In this document: piece after piece, positions 1-13,592 of the stretch
How the letters are laid out: each line of letters starts with the position of its first letter
Position numbering within the stretch: position 1 is the first letter of the stretch
From: Deinococcus metallilatus
GTDB lineage: Bacteria; Deinococcota; Deinococci; Deinococcales; Deinococcaceae
DNA: 64,000 nt
NCBI RefSeq assembly: GCF_004758605.1
Contig: NZ_CP038512.1
Location: 657,501 to 721,500 of the forward strand
Reading direction: 5' to 3'
Position numbers and translations under genes: made by a program
Notes under the pieces: generated by a model
What the model saw: only the letters and a program-made list of their open reading frames with translations
Told to the model about the DNA's origin: nothing
Databases searched by the model: none

Positions 1-384
<384 letters not shown>

Positions 385-417
385 GGATGCTCCTTCTGGG
401 GGTCCTGCAACCGGCCT

Positions 418-448
418 CATTCTCAGCACCACGGGCTTCTTGAGAATG
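418..448. promoter_or_regulatory. Perfect inverted repeat in the sufC leader, candidate operator
   Basis: CATTCTCA (418-425) and TGAGAATG (441-448) form a perfect 8-bp dyad separated by 15 nt, between the candidate -10 and the sufC start. The GAGAATGATTCC part resembles half of a Fur-type box. A role as an iron or redox operator is inferred from its position and from the neighbouring iron-related genes. Confidence 0.4.
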
Positions 449-466
449 ATTCCTACTTACCTGGCT

Positions 467-495
467 ATTGTACCCAGCGCGTGGGCTAAAGTCGA
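467..495 (-). promoter_or_regulatory. Candidate promoter of sufC
   Basis: On the minus strand a -35-like TCGACT (490-495) is followed by 17 nt and a -10 TACAAT (467-472). This leaves a leader of roughly 75 nt before the sufC start, containing the dyad at 418-448. The assignment is by pattern only. Confidence 0.5.
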
Positions 496-525
496 GTGGT
501 TCACTGTGGATTGAACGGCAGTGCT

Positions 526-573
526 GGACGCGGGAAAGGAGTCCATTTTTCACCGCTCCCGCCTCCCGCGTCC
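526..573. repeat. Intergenic inverted repeat (GGACGCGGGA hairpin)
   Basis: GGACGCGGGA (526-535) pairs perfectly with TCCCGCGTCC (564-573). The 15-nt word GGACGCGGGAGGCGG, read on the minus strand at 559-573, recurs on the plus strand at 60734-60748 in another intergenic hairpin, so this is one copy of a small dispersed hairpin class. No promoter is obvious inside it. Confidence 0.6.
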
Positions 574-651
574 GGCTTCCCGCCGCCCAGATGAGGAGCT
601 GATCAGCCTTTTTCACGCTTGCCACGCCCGCGCGTGCTACCCGTGAAGACC

Positions 652-1343
<692 letters not shown>

Positions 1344-1347
<4 letters not shown>

Positions 1348-1757
1348 GGCGGCGCTTCCGGGACGGTGACGCGGTGACCTTCGACTTCGCCCCGATGGTG
1401 GACATCGTGCTGCTGCTGCTGATCTTCTTCTTTCTGACCAGCAACCTCGGCGCGCGGCAAAACGCCCTGCCGCTCGATCTGCCCCGCGCCAGCACCACCG
1501 TGCAGGAGACGCCCGCCCTGCCCATCGTGAGTGTCGACCGCGGCGGGAAGGTCTATCTGAACGGCAAGGAAACCACCCTGACCCGGCTGGGCGGGCAGCT
1601 CAAGCCTCTACTGGGCACGTCGGGCGGCGTGGTGGGCCTGCGGGCGGACGAGCGCGGCAACTACGGCACGGTCGTCCGGGTGATGGACGAGATCAAGAAG
1701 GCGGGCGGCGAGCGCCTGGCGCTGGGGACCCGCACCGCTCCCGCCGGGGGAAAGTGA
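1344..1757 (+). CDS. exbD: ExbD/TolR family biopolymer transport protein
   Basis: Partner of ExbB in the proton-driven energy transducer. The 137-residue protein has the family layout: short cytoplasmic N-terminus, one membrane helix starting with the conserved Asp (FAPMVDIVLLLLIFFFL, Asp near residue 19) that carries protons, and a periplasmic domain. The GTG start overlaps the exbB stop. The next gene starts 8 nt after its stop, so exbB-exbD and the TonB-like gene form one operon. Confidence 0.92.
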
Positions 1758-1764
1758 CGGCGAC

Positions 1765-3885
1765 GTGACCACGCTGCCTCCCCCTCCCCCCAGTCCCTCC
1801 AGCCCGGAACGTCAGGAGCGGCTGCGCGCGGCCGGAGTCACCTTCCTCCTGCACGGGGCGCTGCTGCTGGGGCTGCTGGCCGCGCGGCCCGACCTGCGCC
1901 CCCCGGCCCTCACGGCCCCGCCCGACCTGAAGCGGGCGCCGCTGGAAGTGGTGACGCTGGCGCCCCCGGCGACGCCCACCTCCCCTCTGACGCCCCCGGT
2001 CCGTGAACGGGTGACGCCGACGCCGCGAACCCCGGTCACCCCCCGCCCGCAGGCCAAACCGGCCCCTCGGCCGACCCCGCAGACTCAGTCTGCGACTCCG
2101 CCCAAAGCGGCCCCGGTGCCCAAGCCCCAACCCACGCCCCAGCCTGCCCAGCCCGCCCCGCAGGCTCCCGTGCGGCAGGCGGCTCCCCCGACACCGGCGC
2201 CTGCCGCGCGGCCCGCCCCCTCCGCGTCACAGACTCCGGCCCCGACCCCGGCCAGCACGCCCGACCCGGATCGGGCCGCGAGCGCCGCGCCGCTGCGGCC
2301 CCTGCCCCGGACTTCCGAGCGCGTGAAGGTCGAATCCGCCGAACCGGCAGGAGCCGCCCCATTCCCGTCGCCCCAGCCGACGACAGCACAGGCCCCGGCC
2401 ACATCAGCTCCGGCGACGGAGGCCCCCGCGACCACCGCCGTGCCGGAGAACACTACCCCCGAGACGCCCACGGCTGCGGCCCCGGCAGGCGCAGGCACCC
2501 CGGACCCTGAACCCCGCGCGCAGGCCGACGACACGCCCGCCGCGCCGGTAGCTGCCGCCCCAGCGGCACCCGCCCCGGACCCGGAACCCGTGACCGCCCT
2601 CCCACGCCGGGAAGACGCCGCACCGGCCAGCACCCAGGACACTGCCGCTCCGGCCAGGGGCGAGGCCACCGCCACTGAGGAACCCGCTCCGGCACGCGGG
2701 GCCGCTTCCGCCGCCACTTCGGCGGAGAGCGAGGCGCCGGTGACCCGAATTCCCGCCCGCCCGCTGAATGCCCCGCAGGGCAGCGCGCCCGAAGTTCCCA
2801 CCACGTCACGCGGCACGCTCGCCCCGGGCACACCGGAGGCGGTCGCCGGTCGGGAGGGCACCGTCGCCCGCACCCCCCAGGCCACGGCGCCGGATGCGCC
2901 CACGCCCTCGCGCAGCACCACTCCCGCGCCTGTCCCCGAGACGGCGGCCCCCACCCCCGAACGCACGCCCGTTCCGACGGCTCCCCAGGCGACCACGCCG
3001 GTCCGGACGCCCGCTCCACCCGCCGCGACCCCCGATCCCACCCCCTCCACCGCTCCGACCCACGGCGCGGCGGGACAGGGCACCTCCGCCGCCCCGGCCG
3101 CCGAGGTGGCCCGGCCCGCCCCCACGCCCGGCACGCCCGTTGGAACAGGGGAAGGCACCGCCAGCCCCACCCCGCGCAGCGGAAGCACCCCGGGCGACGC
3201 CAGCCCCGGCCCGCAGACCGAGGCGCCCGCACGCGGCACGCCGGGCAGCAACGGCGCGACGCCCGCCGCTCCGGCCGCTCCGCGCGAGTCCTCGGAGGGG
3301 CGGGGCAGCGGCGCGGGCACGGCGCCCGATCCCGGCCCGGCGGCGGGCGGACGCGGCGGCACGAGCGGCACCGGGACAGGTGGCGGCCCCTCCGGTGGGG
3401 GAGAGGCCCCAGCGTCCGGCCGCTCCGGTAACGGGGAGGGCGCGGGTTCCGGTGCGCCTGGCGGGGGCGGCACCGGTGGCGGCGAGACGGCCCGCGCGGG
3501 TGGCGGCGGTGGCGCGGCGGCCGGAAACGAGGACCGCCTCCTCACCTGCACGGTGGTCGTGGATGTGCGCGGCCTGGGGTCCTTCCAGCGCGACATGACC
3601 AGCTTTGTCTATGACGAAAGCGGGACGCAGCTCTGGCCCGACGCGGCGCTCGTCAAGGGCGTCAGCTCGCAGCTCGTGCAGGAAGGCAGCCTCCAGACCT
3701 ACATCACGTCCGAGAGCCAGATCGCCGGGTTCCAGAACGTGACGCGCGTGAAGGCCGCCCGCGTTCAGCCCAACCGCATGGCCCCCAACTCGAAGGTCTT
3801 CACCGACGCGGTTCTCAGTGCCAGTGCCGCCGGGCAGTTCCGCTCGGCGGGGAAAGCCTGCCGCGTCGTGTATCTGAAGGACTGA
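1765..3885 (+). CDS. TonB-like periplasm-spanning protein with long Pro/Ala-rich spacer
   Basis: Third gene of the exb operon, and by position the TonB-type energy transducer. Residues about 18-38 form a single N-terminal membrane anchor (LHGALLLGLLAARPDL), followed by roughly 460 residues almost entirely of Pro, Ala, Thr, Glu and Arg, then a Gly/Ser-rich linker of about 75 residues, then a compact C-terminal domain of about 115 residues starting near EDRLLTCTVVVDVRGLG and ending CRVVYLKD. Classical TonB is about 240 residues with a YP-motif C-domain; I do not see that here. The C-domain loosely resembles a widespread uncharacterised periplasmic domain that ends in a CRVV-like strand. The anchor and context are clear; the receptor it serves is unknown. 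Confidence 0.75.
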   Translation: MTTLPPPPPSPSSPERQERLRAAGVTFLLHGALLLGLLAARPDLRPPALTAPPDLKRAPLEVVTLAPPATPTSPLTPPVRERVTPTPRTPVTPRPQAKPAPRPTPQTQSATPPKAAPVPKPQPTPQPAQPAPQAPVRQAAPPTPAPAARPAPSASQTPAPTPASTPDPDRAASAAPLRPLPRTSERVKVESAEPAGAAPFPSPQPTTAQAPATSAPATEAPATTAVPENTTPETPTAAAPAGAGTPDPEPRAQADDTPAAPVAAAPAAPAPDPEPVTALPRREDAAPASTQDTAAPARGEATATEEPAPARGAASAATSAESEAPVTRIPARPLNAPQGSAPEVPTTSRGTLAPGTPEAVAGREGTVARTPQATAPDAPTPSRSTTPAPVPETAAPTPERTPVPTAPQATTPVRTPAPPAATPDPTPSTAPTHGAAGQGTSAAPAAEVARPAPTPGTPVGTGEGTASPTPRSGSTPGDASPGPQTEAPARGTPGSNGATPAAPAAPRESSEGRGSGAGTAPDPGPAAGGRGGTSGTGTGGGPSGGGEAPASGRSGNGEGAGSGAPGGGGTGGGETARAGGGGGAAAGNEDRLLTCTVVVDVRGLGSFQRDMTSFVYDESGTQLWPDAALVKGVSSQLVQEGSLQTYITSESQIAGFQNVTRVKAARVQPNRMAPNSKVFTDAVLSASAAGQFRSAGKACRVVYLKD

Positions 3886-3942
3886 GGCCCCGCCCCGGAG
3901 GCCGTCAGCCTCCCGTCATTCCTCTCTGTTATGAGGTGAAAC

Positions 3943-4635
3943 ATGCGTAAACCCGCTCTGCTCGTTCTGACCGTCCTGCTGTCCGCCCCCGCGTTCGCCT
4001 GGGTGCCCAAGCTGGAGGAGACGACGGCCAGGAACGTCATCGACGGCGCGTATGGTCGCCGCGACCCGGTGCCCACCTACCAGACCATCGACCTGAACGT
4101 CAAGGACGGCAAGTTCGTCGCCGGAGAGGGCGCCGTGAAGGCGTTTGACGGCGGCGACAAGTGCCTGGCCGACTGGCTCGCCGCACCGACCGATTTCACC
4201 AAGGGCAGCCGCCCCGCCGGTGTCACCGTCAGCGGGCAGGCCGACCAGCTCTACTTCCAGGCGCAGGACGCCCGCGACAACTTCCGCAATCTCAGCGCGC
4301 AGGACGCCCTGGGAGCCGACCTCGCCGGGAAGCGCATGACGGACGGCCTGCTGCGCGTGGACGTGAACGTGCGCGGCCTCCCCAGCGAGAAGGCCCGTGA
4401 CGCCTACCTCGTGCGGCTCAAGGCCCCGGACGGCAAGCTGATCGCGCCCGTCCGCAAGAGCTATGTCAACGACTTCAAGCAGGATGGGGCCACCTGGACG
4501 GGTACCCTGGTCTACTACTTCGAGCCGCTGAAGGCCGGAATCGGCGCGAGTGACAAGGTAGACCTGCTCCTGCGGACCGAGGCCGACACGAACTGTGCGT
4601 ACAGCGTGGGGCTGGACCTGGGCAGTTTCCAGTAA
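3943..4635 (+). CDS. Secreted protein of unknown function
   Basis: A 230-residue protein with a typical Sec signal peptide (MRKPALLVLTVLLSAPAFA, cleavage likely after AFA at residue 19) and a mature part rich in beta strands with two cysteines (CLADWL and NCAYSVGLDL). It starts 57 nt after the TonB-like gene with a good ribosome site (GAGGTG, 5 nt before the ATG) and is followed by a terminator, so it is probably the last gene of the exb operon. No family is recognised. A periplasmic partner of the TonB-like arm is a guess from context. Confidence 0.8.
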   Translation: MRKPALLVLTVLLSAPAFAWVPKLEETTARNVIDGAYGRRDPVPTYQTIDLNVKDGKFVAGEGAVKAFDGGDKCLADWLAAPTDFTKGSRPAGVTVSGQADQLYFQAQDARDNFRNLSAQDALGADLAGKRMTDGLLRVDVNVRGLPSEKARDAYLVRLKAPDGKLIAPVRKSYVNDFKQDGATWTGTLVYYFEPLKAGIGASDKVDLLLRTEADTNCAYSVGLDLGSFQ

Positions 4636-4649
4636 GCGCAGTCAGCGCC

Positions 4650-4688
4650 GAGGGCAGAGGGCGGAACTCTCGCTCTCTGCCCTCTTTT
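4650..4688 (+). terminator. Rho-independent terminator of the exb operon
   Basis: GAGGGCAGAG (4650-4659) pairs with CTCTGCCCTC (4675-4684) and is followed by TTTT. It lies 15 nt after the secreted-protein stop and overlaps the last codons of the convergent methyltransferase gene. Confidence 0.8.
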
Positions 4689-5481
4689 ACGGTTTCCGCC
4701 CGGAGGCGAGGACGACCGTGGAGTAGGCGAAGAGGCTGCCGGAAGTCTCCAACGCGCGAAAGTGCGCTTCGAACTCCGTCCACTCCTCCGCGGTGAGGAT
4801 TCCGGCCCTCAGGGCGGCGTCGGGACGAGTGAACCAGGTGCCGAGCAGGGCCTCGGCGTCCAGGGGAACCACGATGACCTCCGCCGTGACCTGTGCAAGA
4901 CCGGCGGTGCCAAACAGGCGGCGAAGCTGACGCCCCGGCTTTCCCCGGAAAGTCGCCCCGGGGGCCTGTTGCCGGTTGAAAGCGGTGATGCGCCGGTCCA
5001 GGGCCTGCATGGTTTCGCTGGCGTAATCCACGGTGGGCGGGAGATCGGTGTCCAGTGCGCTGACCCAGCCTCCCGGGCGGGTGACGCGGATCATCTCGCC
5101 CAGCAGGCAGGCCGCCTCTGGCGTGTGCATCAGGACGCGCTCGGCCCGCACGGCGTCGAAGTGATGGTCGGGGAAGGGCAGGGCCAGTCCGTCGGCCTGC
5201 CGGAAGTGGATGTTCGCCCGCTGCGGCAGGGCGGCGCGGGCGTGGGCCAGCATGGCCGGGTCATGGTCCACGCCCACGACTTGCCCCTCTGCTCCGACCC
5301 GCTCTGCGAGGGCCGCCGCATCCAGCCCCGGCCCGCAGCCCACGTCCAGCACCTGCGCCCCCGGAAAGAGATGCAGGGCGTCGTAGCTCCGGTGCTTGGC
5401 CGCCTGCATGACGCGGCACAACTGTTTCAAATAGGCCGCGTCGATAAAACCCGGCATGCTTGGTGACACGCTCATGCTCAA
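4687..5481 (-). CDS. Class I SAM-dependent methyltransferase
   Basis: 264-residue UbiE-like methyltransferase. SAM-binding motif I is VLDVGCGPGLDAAALAERVG near residue 45, the acidic motif II GVDHDPAML follows, and ARAERVLMHTPEA is the post-II region. Substrate cannot be read from the sequence. The ATG at 5481 has GGAGG about 7 nt upstream. It stands alone, convergent with the exb operon and upstream of the terminus of acs. Confidence 0.85.
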   Translation of the reverse strand: MSMSVSPSMPGFIDAAYLKQLCRVMQAAKHRSYDALHLFPGAQVLDVGCGPGLDAAALAERVGAEGQVVGVDHDPAMLAHARAALPQRANIHFRQADGLALPFPDHHFDAVRAERVLMHTPEAACLLGEMIRVTRPGGWVSALDTDLPPTVDYASETMQALDRRITAFNRQQAPGATFRGKPGRQLRRLFGTAGLAQVTAEVIVVPLDAEALLGTWFTRPDAALRAGILTAEEWTEFEAHFRALETSGSLFAYSTVVLASGRKP

Positions 5482-5567
5482 ACCTCCGTGTTGTGGTCAG
5501 GGGCGGACCCCGGTTGCCCGCACCCTACCACGCACGGCCCTTCTGACCGGCCCACCTGACCGGCACT

Positions 5568-7478
<1,911 letters not shown>

Positions 7479-7554
7479 GGGGAACCTCCAGGGTGAGGGG
7501 ATGAGTTGCGCTTGTTCCGCACGCTAGCGCGTTCGCGTCCGCGTTGCCAGCGCC

Positions 7555-7560
7555 TACAAT
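7555..7560 (+). promoter_or_regulatory. -10 element, leaderless start of coaX
   Basis: TACAAT ends 6 nt before the GTG start at 7567 and no Shine-Dalgarno is present, which fits a leaderless transcript. Confidence 0.55.
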
Positions 7561-7566
7561 TCCTGC

Positions 7567-8367
<801 letters not shown>

Positions 8368-8370
8368 GGG

Positions 8371-9366
8371 CTACCGCGTCCCCAAGAACGCCACCAGCAC
8401 CAGCAGGCCGAACCCCAGGCTCCCGACCACCAGTGCCGGACCTCCCAGGCGGCGCAGCACGGCGAAGTCCACGCCCAAGCCGATGCCCGCCATCGAGGCC
8501 GCCGTGAGCAGCAGGCTGGCGGTCTGCATGGCTCCCGTCAGCGGCCGCGGCAGGAGGCCGGTACTGCTGACCACGCCGACCAGCAGAAAGCCCACCAGAA
8601 AGGGCGGGAGGAGGGGAGGCCGGGCAGCCTGTGTCCCTGCGTTCACCGCCTGCTTCCGCGCCAGCAGTCCGCCCAGCAGCAGCAGCACCGGCGCGAGCAG
8701 CGCCACCCGCGTGAGCTTGGTCAGCATGGCGAAGTCGAGGGCGTGGCTGCCCTGCGCCGCCCCCGCCGCCAGCACCTGCGCGATCTCGTGCAGGCTGGAG
8801 CCGGTCATCAGGCCGTACCGCTGCGCGCTCAGCCCCAACGGCAGCGCCAGCAGGCTGTATCCCACCACGCCGACCGTCCCCAGCAGACTGCAAACCGCGA
8901 CGGCCACCGACACCTCGTCCTCGTCGGCCTGGACCACCGGGGCGGCGGCGGCGATGGCCGAGGCCCCGCAGATGCTGGAGCCGACCGCGACGGCCAGCCC
9001 CAGCCCACGCGGCAACCCCAGCCGCCGCGCCAGCCAGGTCATGCTCAGCAACCCAGTGGCGATCACCGCCAGATCGAGCAGCAGCACCCGCACCCCCGCC
9101 TGCGCGAACAGCACGAAGTTAAGCCGCACCCCCAGCAGCACCACCCCCAGCCGCAGCAGCGTGCGGGCGGCATACCCCGCGCCCGGCTGCACGCTGGGTG
9201 GCAGCCGGAACAGGCCGCGCACCGCCAGCCCCAGCAGCAGTGCCAGCCCCAGCGCGCCCAGCACCCGCAACCCCGGCAGCATCGAGAGCAGGTAAGCCGC
9301 CGCGGTCAGCAGGGCGACCAGGGCCAGGCCCGGGAGGCGGGATCGGAACGAGGTCAGCTTGGACAT
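8371..9366 (-). CDS. YeiH/UPF0324 family putative sulfate exporter
   Basis: 331-residue integral membrane protein with about ten hydrophobic segments and the family signature VAVGSSICGASAIAAAAPVV near residue 130. The family is annotated as putative sulfate exporters, and several members sit next to LysR regulators, as here. The substrate is not shown by the sequence. It starts 81 nt from the divergent lysR gene. A -10 (TAGCCT at 9373-9378) 6 nt before the ATG suggests leaderless transcription. Confidence 0.88.
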   Translation of the reverse strand: MSKLTSFRSRLPGLALVALLTAAAYLLSMLPGLRVLGALGLALLLGLAVRGLFRLPPSVQPGAGYAARTLLRLGVVLLGVRLNFVLFAQAGVRVLLLDLAVIATGLLSMTWLARRLGLPRGLGLAVAVGSSICGASAIAAAAPVVQADEDEVSVAVAVCSLLGTVGVVGYSLLALPLGLSAQRYGLMTGSSLHEIAQVLAAGAAQGSHALDFAMLTKLTRVALLAPVLLLLGGLLARKQAVNAGTQAARPPLLPPFLVGFLLVGVVSSTGLLPRPLTGAMQTASLLLTAASMAGIGLGVDFAVLRRLGGPALVVGSLGFGLLVLVAFLGTR

Positions 9367-9372
9367 GCTCCG

Positions 9373-9378
9373 AGGCTA
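9373..9378 (-). promoter_or_regulatory. -10 element, leaderless start of the YeiH gene
   Basis: TAGCCT on the minus strand lies 6 nt before the ATG at 9366. Confidence 0.5.
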
Positions 9379-9407
9379 GAAGCCGCCGGAATATAAATCA
9401 AATCGAA

Positions 9408-9432
9408 GTTTTTAGGTGCCTACCCTAAAAAC
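9408..9432. promoter_or_regulatory. Palindromic operator between yeiH and lysR
   Basis: GTTTTTAGG (9408-9416) and CCTAAAAAC (9424-9432) form an inverted repeat with a 7-nt centre, located between the two divergent -10 hexamers. Its AT-rich arms and place fit a LysR-type recognition site controlling both genes. Confidence 0.55.
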
Positions 9433-9435
9433 AGC

Positions 9436-9441
9436 TATAAC
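9436..9441 (+). promoter_or_regulatory. -10 element, leaderless start of the LysR gene
   Basis: TATAAC ends 6 nt before the ATG at 9448; no ribosome binding site is visible. Confidence 0.5.
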
Positions 9442-9447
9442 TGGATC

Positions 9448-10344
9448 ATGCTTCTCCATGCCGAGCATCTGCTGACCTTTGCCGCCGTGGCCCGCAGCGG
9501 GAGTCTGACCGCGGCGGCGCGCGAACGGCACCTCAGCCAGCCCTCGGTGTCCACGCAACTGAAGCTGCTCTCCGAGGCGGTGGGCGAGCCACTGTTCACC
9601 CGGCATCGGCAGGGCGTCCGGTTGACTCCGGCGGGGGAGGCGCTGCTGCCCCACGCTCAGGCGCTGGGGCGGGCGCTGGACGGTGCCCGGCGGTGGGCGT
9701 CCGACCTGCAAGACCTCCGGCACGGGACGCTGCGGGTGGTGGCGAGCAATACCCTCGCGGCCCATGTCCTGCCCCGCGCGCTGGCCGCCTTTCACGCGCG
9801 GCATCCTGCCGTCACGCTCCATATCCAGACCGGCAACACCCGCGAGGCGGTGCGCGTCCTGCTGGAAGGTCAGGCCGACCTCGCCCTGATCGAGGGGCCG
9901 GTCCAGCCTTTCCCCGGGGGTATGCAGGCCACCGTGATCGGGCATGACACCCTGCGCCTGATCCTGCCCCCCCAGCACCCGCTGGCCCGCCCCCATCTGG
10001 AGGCGGGCGATCTTCAGCACCTGAAGGTCATCTGGCGCGAACCCGGCTCCGGCACCCGCGAAGTGGCCGAGGGGGTGCTGCGTCAGGCGGGCCTCACCGT
10101 GCAGCCGGTGCTGGAACTCGCCGGGACGGAGGCCATCAAGGAGGCGGTGATGAGCGGCCTCGGCGCGGCCTTCGTCTCCGAGATGAGCGTGCGCCGGGAA
10201 CTTGCCGCCGGGCAACTCGCCAGCCCCGCCCTGGCCCTGCCCGGCCTGGGGCGCGACCTCACCGCCCTGACCCCGGAAGTGCCCTCCCGCACGGCCCGCG
10301 CCCTGCTGGAAGACCTCCTCGCCCTCCGGGGGGCAGGCCTGTAG
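9448..10344 (+). CDS. LysR family transcriptional regulator
   Basis: 298-residue regulator with the N-terminal winged helix-turn-helix (residues about 5-64: FAAVARSGSLTAAARERHLS then QPSVSTQLKLLSEAVGEPLF) and the periplasmic-binding-like effector domain (LRVVASNTLAAHVLP, GLGAAFVSEMSVRREL). Divergent to the YeiH exporter with a palindrome between them, so it most likely senses a small molecule and controls exporter expression. Relatives next to such exporters belong to the CysL/CbbR-like group, which would fit sulfur metabolism, but the effector is unknown. Confidence 0.9.
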   Translation: MLLHAEHLLTFAAVARSGSLTAAARERHLSQPSVSTQLKLLSEAVGEPLFTRHRQGVRLTPAGEALLPHAQALGRALDGARRWASDLQDLRHGTLRVVASNTLAAHVLPRALAAFHARHPAVTLHIQTGNTREAVRVLLEGQADLALIEGPVQPFPGGMQATVIGHDTLRLILPPQHPLARPHLEAGDLQHLKVIWREPGSGTREVAEGVLRQAGLTVQPVLELAGTEAIKEAVMSGLGAAFVSEMSVRRELAAGQLASPALALPGLGRDLTALTPEVPSRTARALLEDLLALRGAGL

Positions 10345-10445
10345 CTTGTGGCCTGTGGCGTGTGGAGAAAAGAAAAAAGCGAATGGGAGACGTCATTTTC
10401 GTCCCCCACCCCTCGACGAGCGACAGGCCACGCGCCACAAGCCAG
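10341..10445. repeat. Intergenic hairpin with repeated GTGGC-type words
   Basis: Between the convergent lysR and pit genes, the arm TAGCTTGTGGCCTGTGGCG (10342-10360) is matched in reverse by GCGCCACAAGCCAGCTA (10432-10448) with a purine-rich loop containing GGAGAAAAGAAAAAAGCGA. The same words recur near 53308-53337, and the loop word recurs near 51209. It may act as a bidirectional terminator. Confidence 0.5.
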
Positions 10446-11444
<999 letters not shown>

Positions 11445-11463
11445 GAAGTCCCGTACCCCGGCC

Positions 11464-12102
<639 letters not shown>

Positions 12103-12227
12103 GACAATCCTCTCCCATTCTCCGCCGGTCTGTCAGCCCCGTGTCAGGCGGCGGCAGGCGGAGCGGGAGGCCCCAGGCCAGGCGACCTCCCGTGCAGGTT
12201 CAGTGTAGGGCCTGGGGCCAGGCTCGG

Positions 12228-13358
12228 TCAGGCCGCCGGGACGGGGGAGAGGTGGACCCGGTTGCCGCCGCTCGCCCGGGCGCTGCTGAGGGCCTGCTGC
12301 GCGTCCGCGAGCAGGGCGCGGCCGTCCGGATGTCCGGCCCAGACGACCACGCCCACGCTCACGGTGGGCAGGACGCCGTCCAGGGGCCGGGAGGCGACGC
12401 GCAGCCGCAGCCGCTCGCAGGTGGTGCGGGCAAACCGGCCGTCGGGCACACGCATCAGCACCGCGAGGGTGTGGTCCCCCAGGCATCCGACCACGTCCCC
12501 CTCGCGGATGGCGGCACTGAGGGTGCGGGCCACGTGGGCACGCAGGGCCTGGGCAAAGGCGATCCCCCGTTCCTCTTCCACCTGCTCCAGACCGTCCACC
12601 GTCAGCACGGCGACCGTCAGGCCCGGGGCGTGCCGCGTCAGATGACGGTTGAGGACCCGTTCCAGTGCCCGGCGGGCAGGCAACCCGGTCAGGGCGTCGC
12701 GTTCCTGGTCGGGGATGCTGGCCCAGGCGCCCTGACGTGCCTGTGACGTGGCCCGGCGCGTCGCCACCTGCTGACACAGCAGCGCGGCTCCCCCCGCCAG
12801 CAGCAGTTGCAGCATGCTGTTGAGCAGCGCGCTTCCCTCGGCCCCGCGCGCGGGCAGCGGCCCCACGGCAAAGGCGGCGGTCAGCAGCAGCGTGGCGCCC
12901 AGGGCCGCGCGGCCCAGGACCCGGCCCCACTGCTCACCCAGCAGCCAACTGTGCATCAGCAGGAACAGCGGGAACCAGGGAACGATCCCCGCCGCCGCCC
13001 GGGTCCCGCCCCCCACCCCCGGCGCGAACAGCAGGAGCGCGAGCTGCCCCAGCATGAAGATCCAGCCCCCCACCAGCAGGAGCAGGTCCAGCACCCGCAG
13101 CGGGACGCGCTGCACCAGCGACAGCGCCAGCACCAGGCCCAGCAGGCCCGCCAGCAGGGGCGACGTGGCCGCGAAGGCGGCGGGCATCCCCAGTCCGGGC
13201 AGGGCCAGCGGCAGCAGCGTCCCCAGCAGCACGAGGGGCAGGACCAGTTGATAGACGTCCCGGCGGCCAGGTTCCCGCCGGAACACCCCGCGTCCGCGCC
13301 AGCCGTGGGCTGGGGGCAGGACCTCGGGGAGCGGCAGGAAGGAATCTCGCATACCCAT
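12228..13358 (-). CDS. Membrane protein with degenerate GGDEF domain
   Basis: About 376 residues: seven or so hydrophobic segments in the N-terminal two thirds (QLVLPLVLLGTLLPLALPGL onward), then a diguanylate-cyclase fold starting at ALTGLPARRALERVL. The catalytic loop that should read GG(D/E)EF is CLGDHT here, so c-di-GMP synthesis is unlikely; it may be a sensor or c-di-GMP receptor. Several starts are possible (13424 GTG, 13412 ATG, 13358 ATG); 13358 lies closest to the first conserved sequence but has no strong ribosome site. Its 5' end lies next to the tRNA-Ile promoter. Confidence 0.8.
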   Translation of the reverse strand: MGMRDSFLPLPEVLPPAHGWRGRGVFRREPGRRDVYQLVLPLVLLGTLLPLALPGLGMPAAFAATSPLLAGLLGLVLALSLVQRVPLRVLDLLLLVGGWIFMLGQLALLLFAPGVGGGTRAAAGIVPWFPLFLLMHSWLLGEQWGRVLGRAALGATLLLTAAFAVGPLPARGAEGSALLNSMLQLLLAGGAALLCQQVATRRATSQARQGAWASIPDQERDALTGLPARRALERVLNRHLTRHAPGLTVAVLTVDGLEQVEEERGIAFAQALRAHVARTLSAAIREGDVVGCLGDHTLAVLMRVPDGRFARTTCERLRLRVASRPLDGVLPTVSVGVVVWAGHPDGRALLADAQQALSSARASGGNRVHLSPVPAA

Positions 13359-13417
13359 GCAGGGAACCACGCTCCGCCTCACCGGAACCTGACACGCCCA
13401 CGCCCCCGCCATAGGCG

Positions 13418-13446
13418 TTGACACCCTCCCCGCCCCCTGCTACATT
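13418..13446 (+). promoter_or_regulatory. Consensus sigma-A promoter of tRNA-Ile
   Basis: TTGACA (13418-13423), a 17-nt spacer and TACATT (13441-13446). This is the closest match to consensus noticed in the window and lies 38 nt before the mature tRNA 5' end. Confidence 0.85.
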
Positions 13447-13479
13447 GTCACCCGCTCGTCCGAGAGGGCGCAGCAGTGT

Positions 13480-13563
<84 letters not shown>

Positions 13564-13569
13564 AGAAAA

Positions 13570-13592
13570 CCCCGCCTGGCGCGGGGCTTTTT
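13570..13592 (+). terminator. Terminator of tRNA-Ile
   Basis: CCCCGC (13570-13575), 5-nt loop, GCGGGG (13581-13586), then CTTTTT. It directly follows the tRNA. Confidence 0.85.

Noticed and set aside
2085..3596. Open frame of about 500 codons on the minus strand opposite the TonB-like gene
   Set aside because: It is the reverse image of the Pro/Ala-rich GC-rich repeat coding; its Gly/Ala/Val composition has no motifs, and the plus strand has the membrane anchor and operon context.
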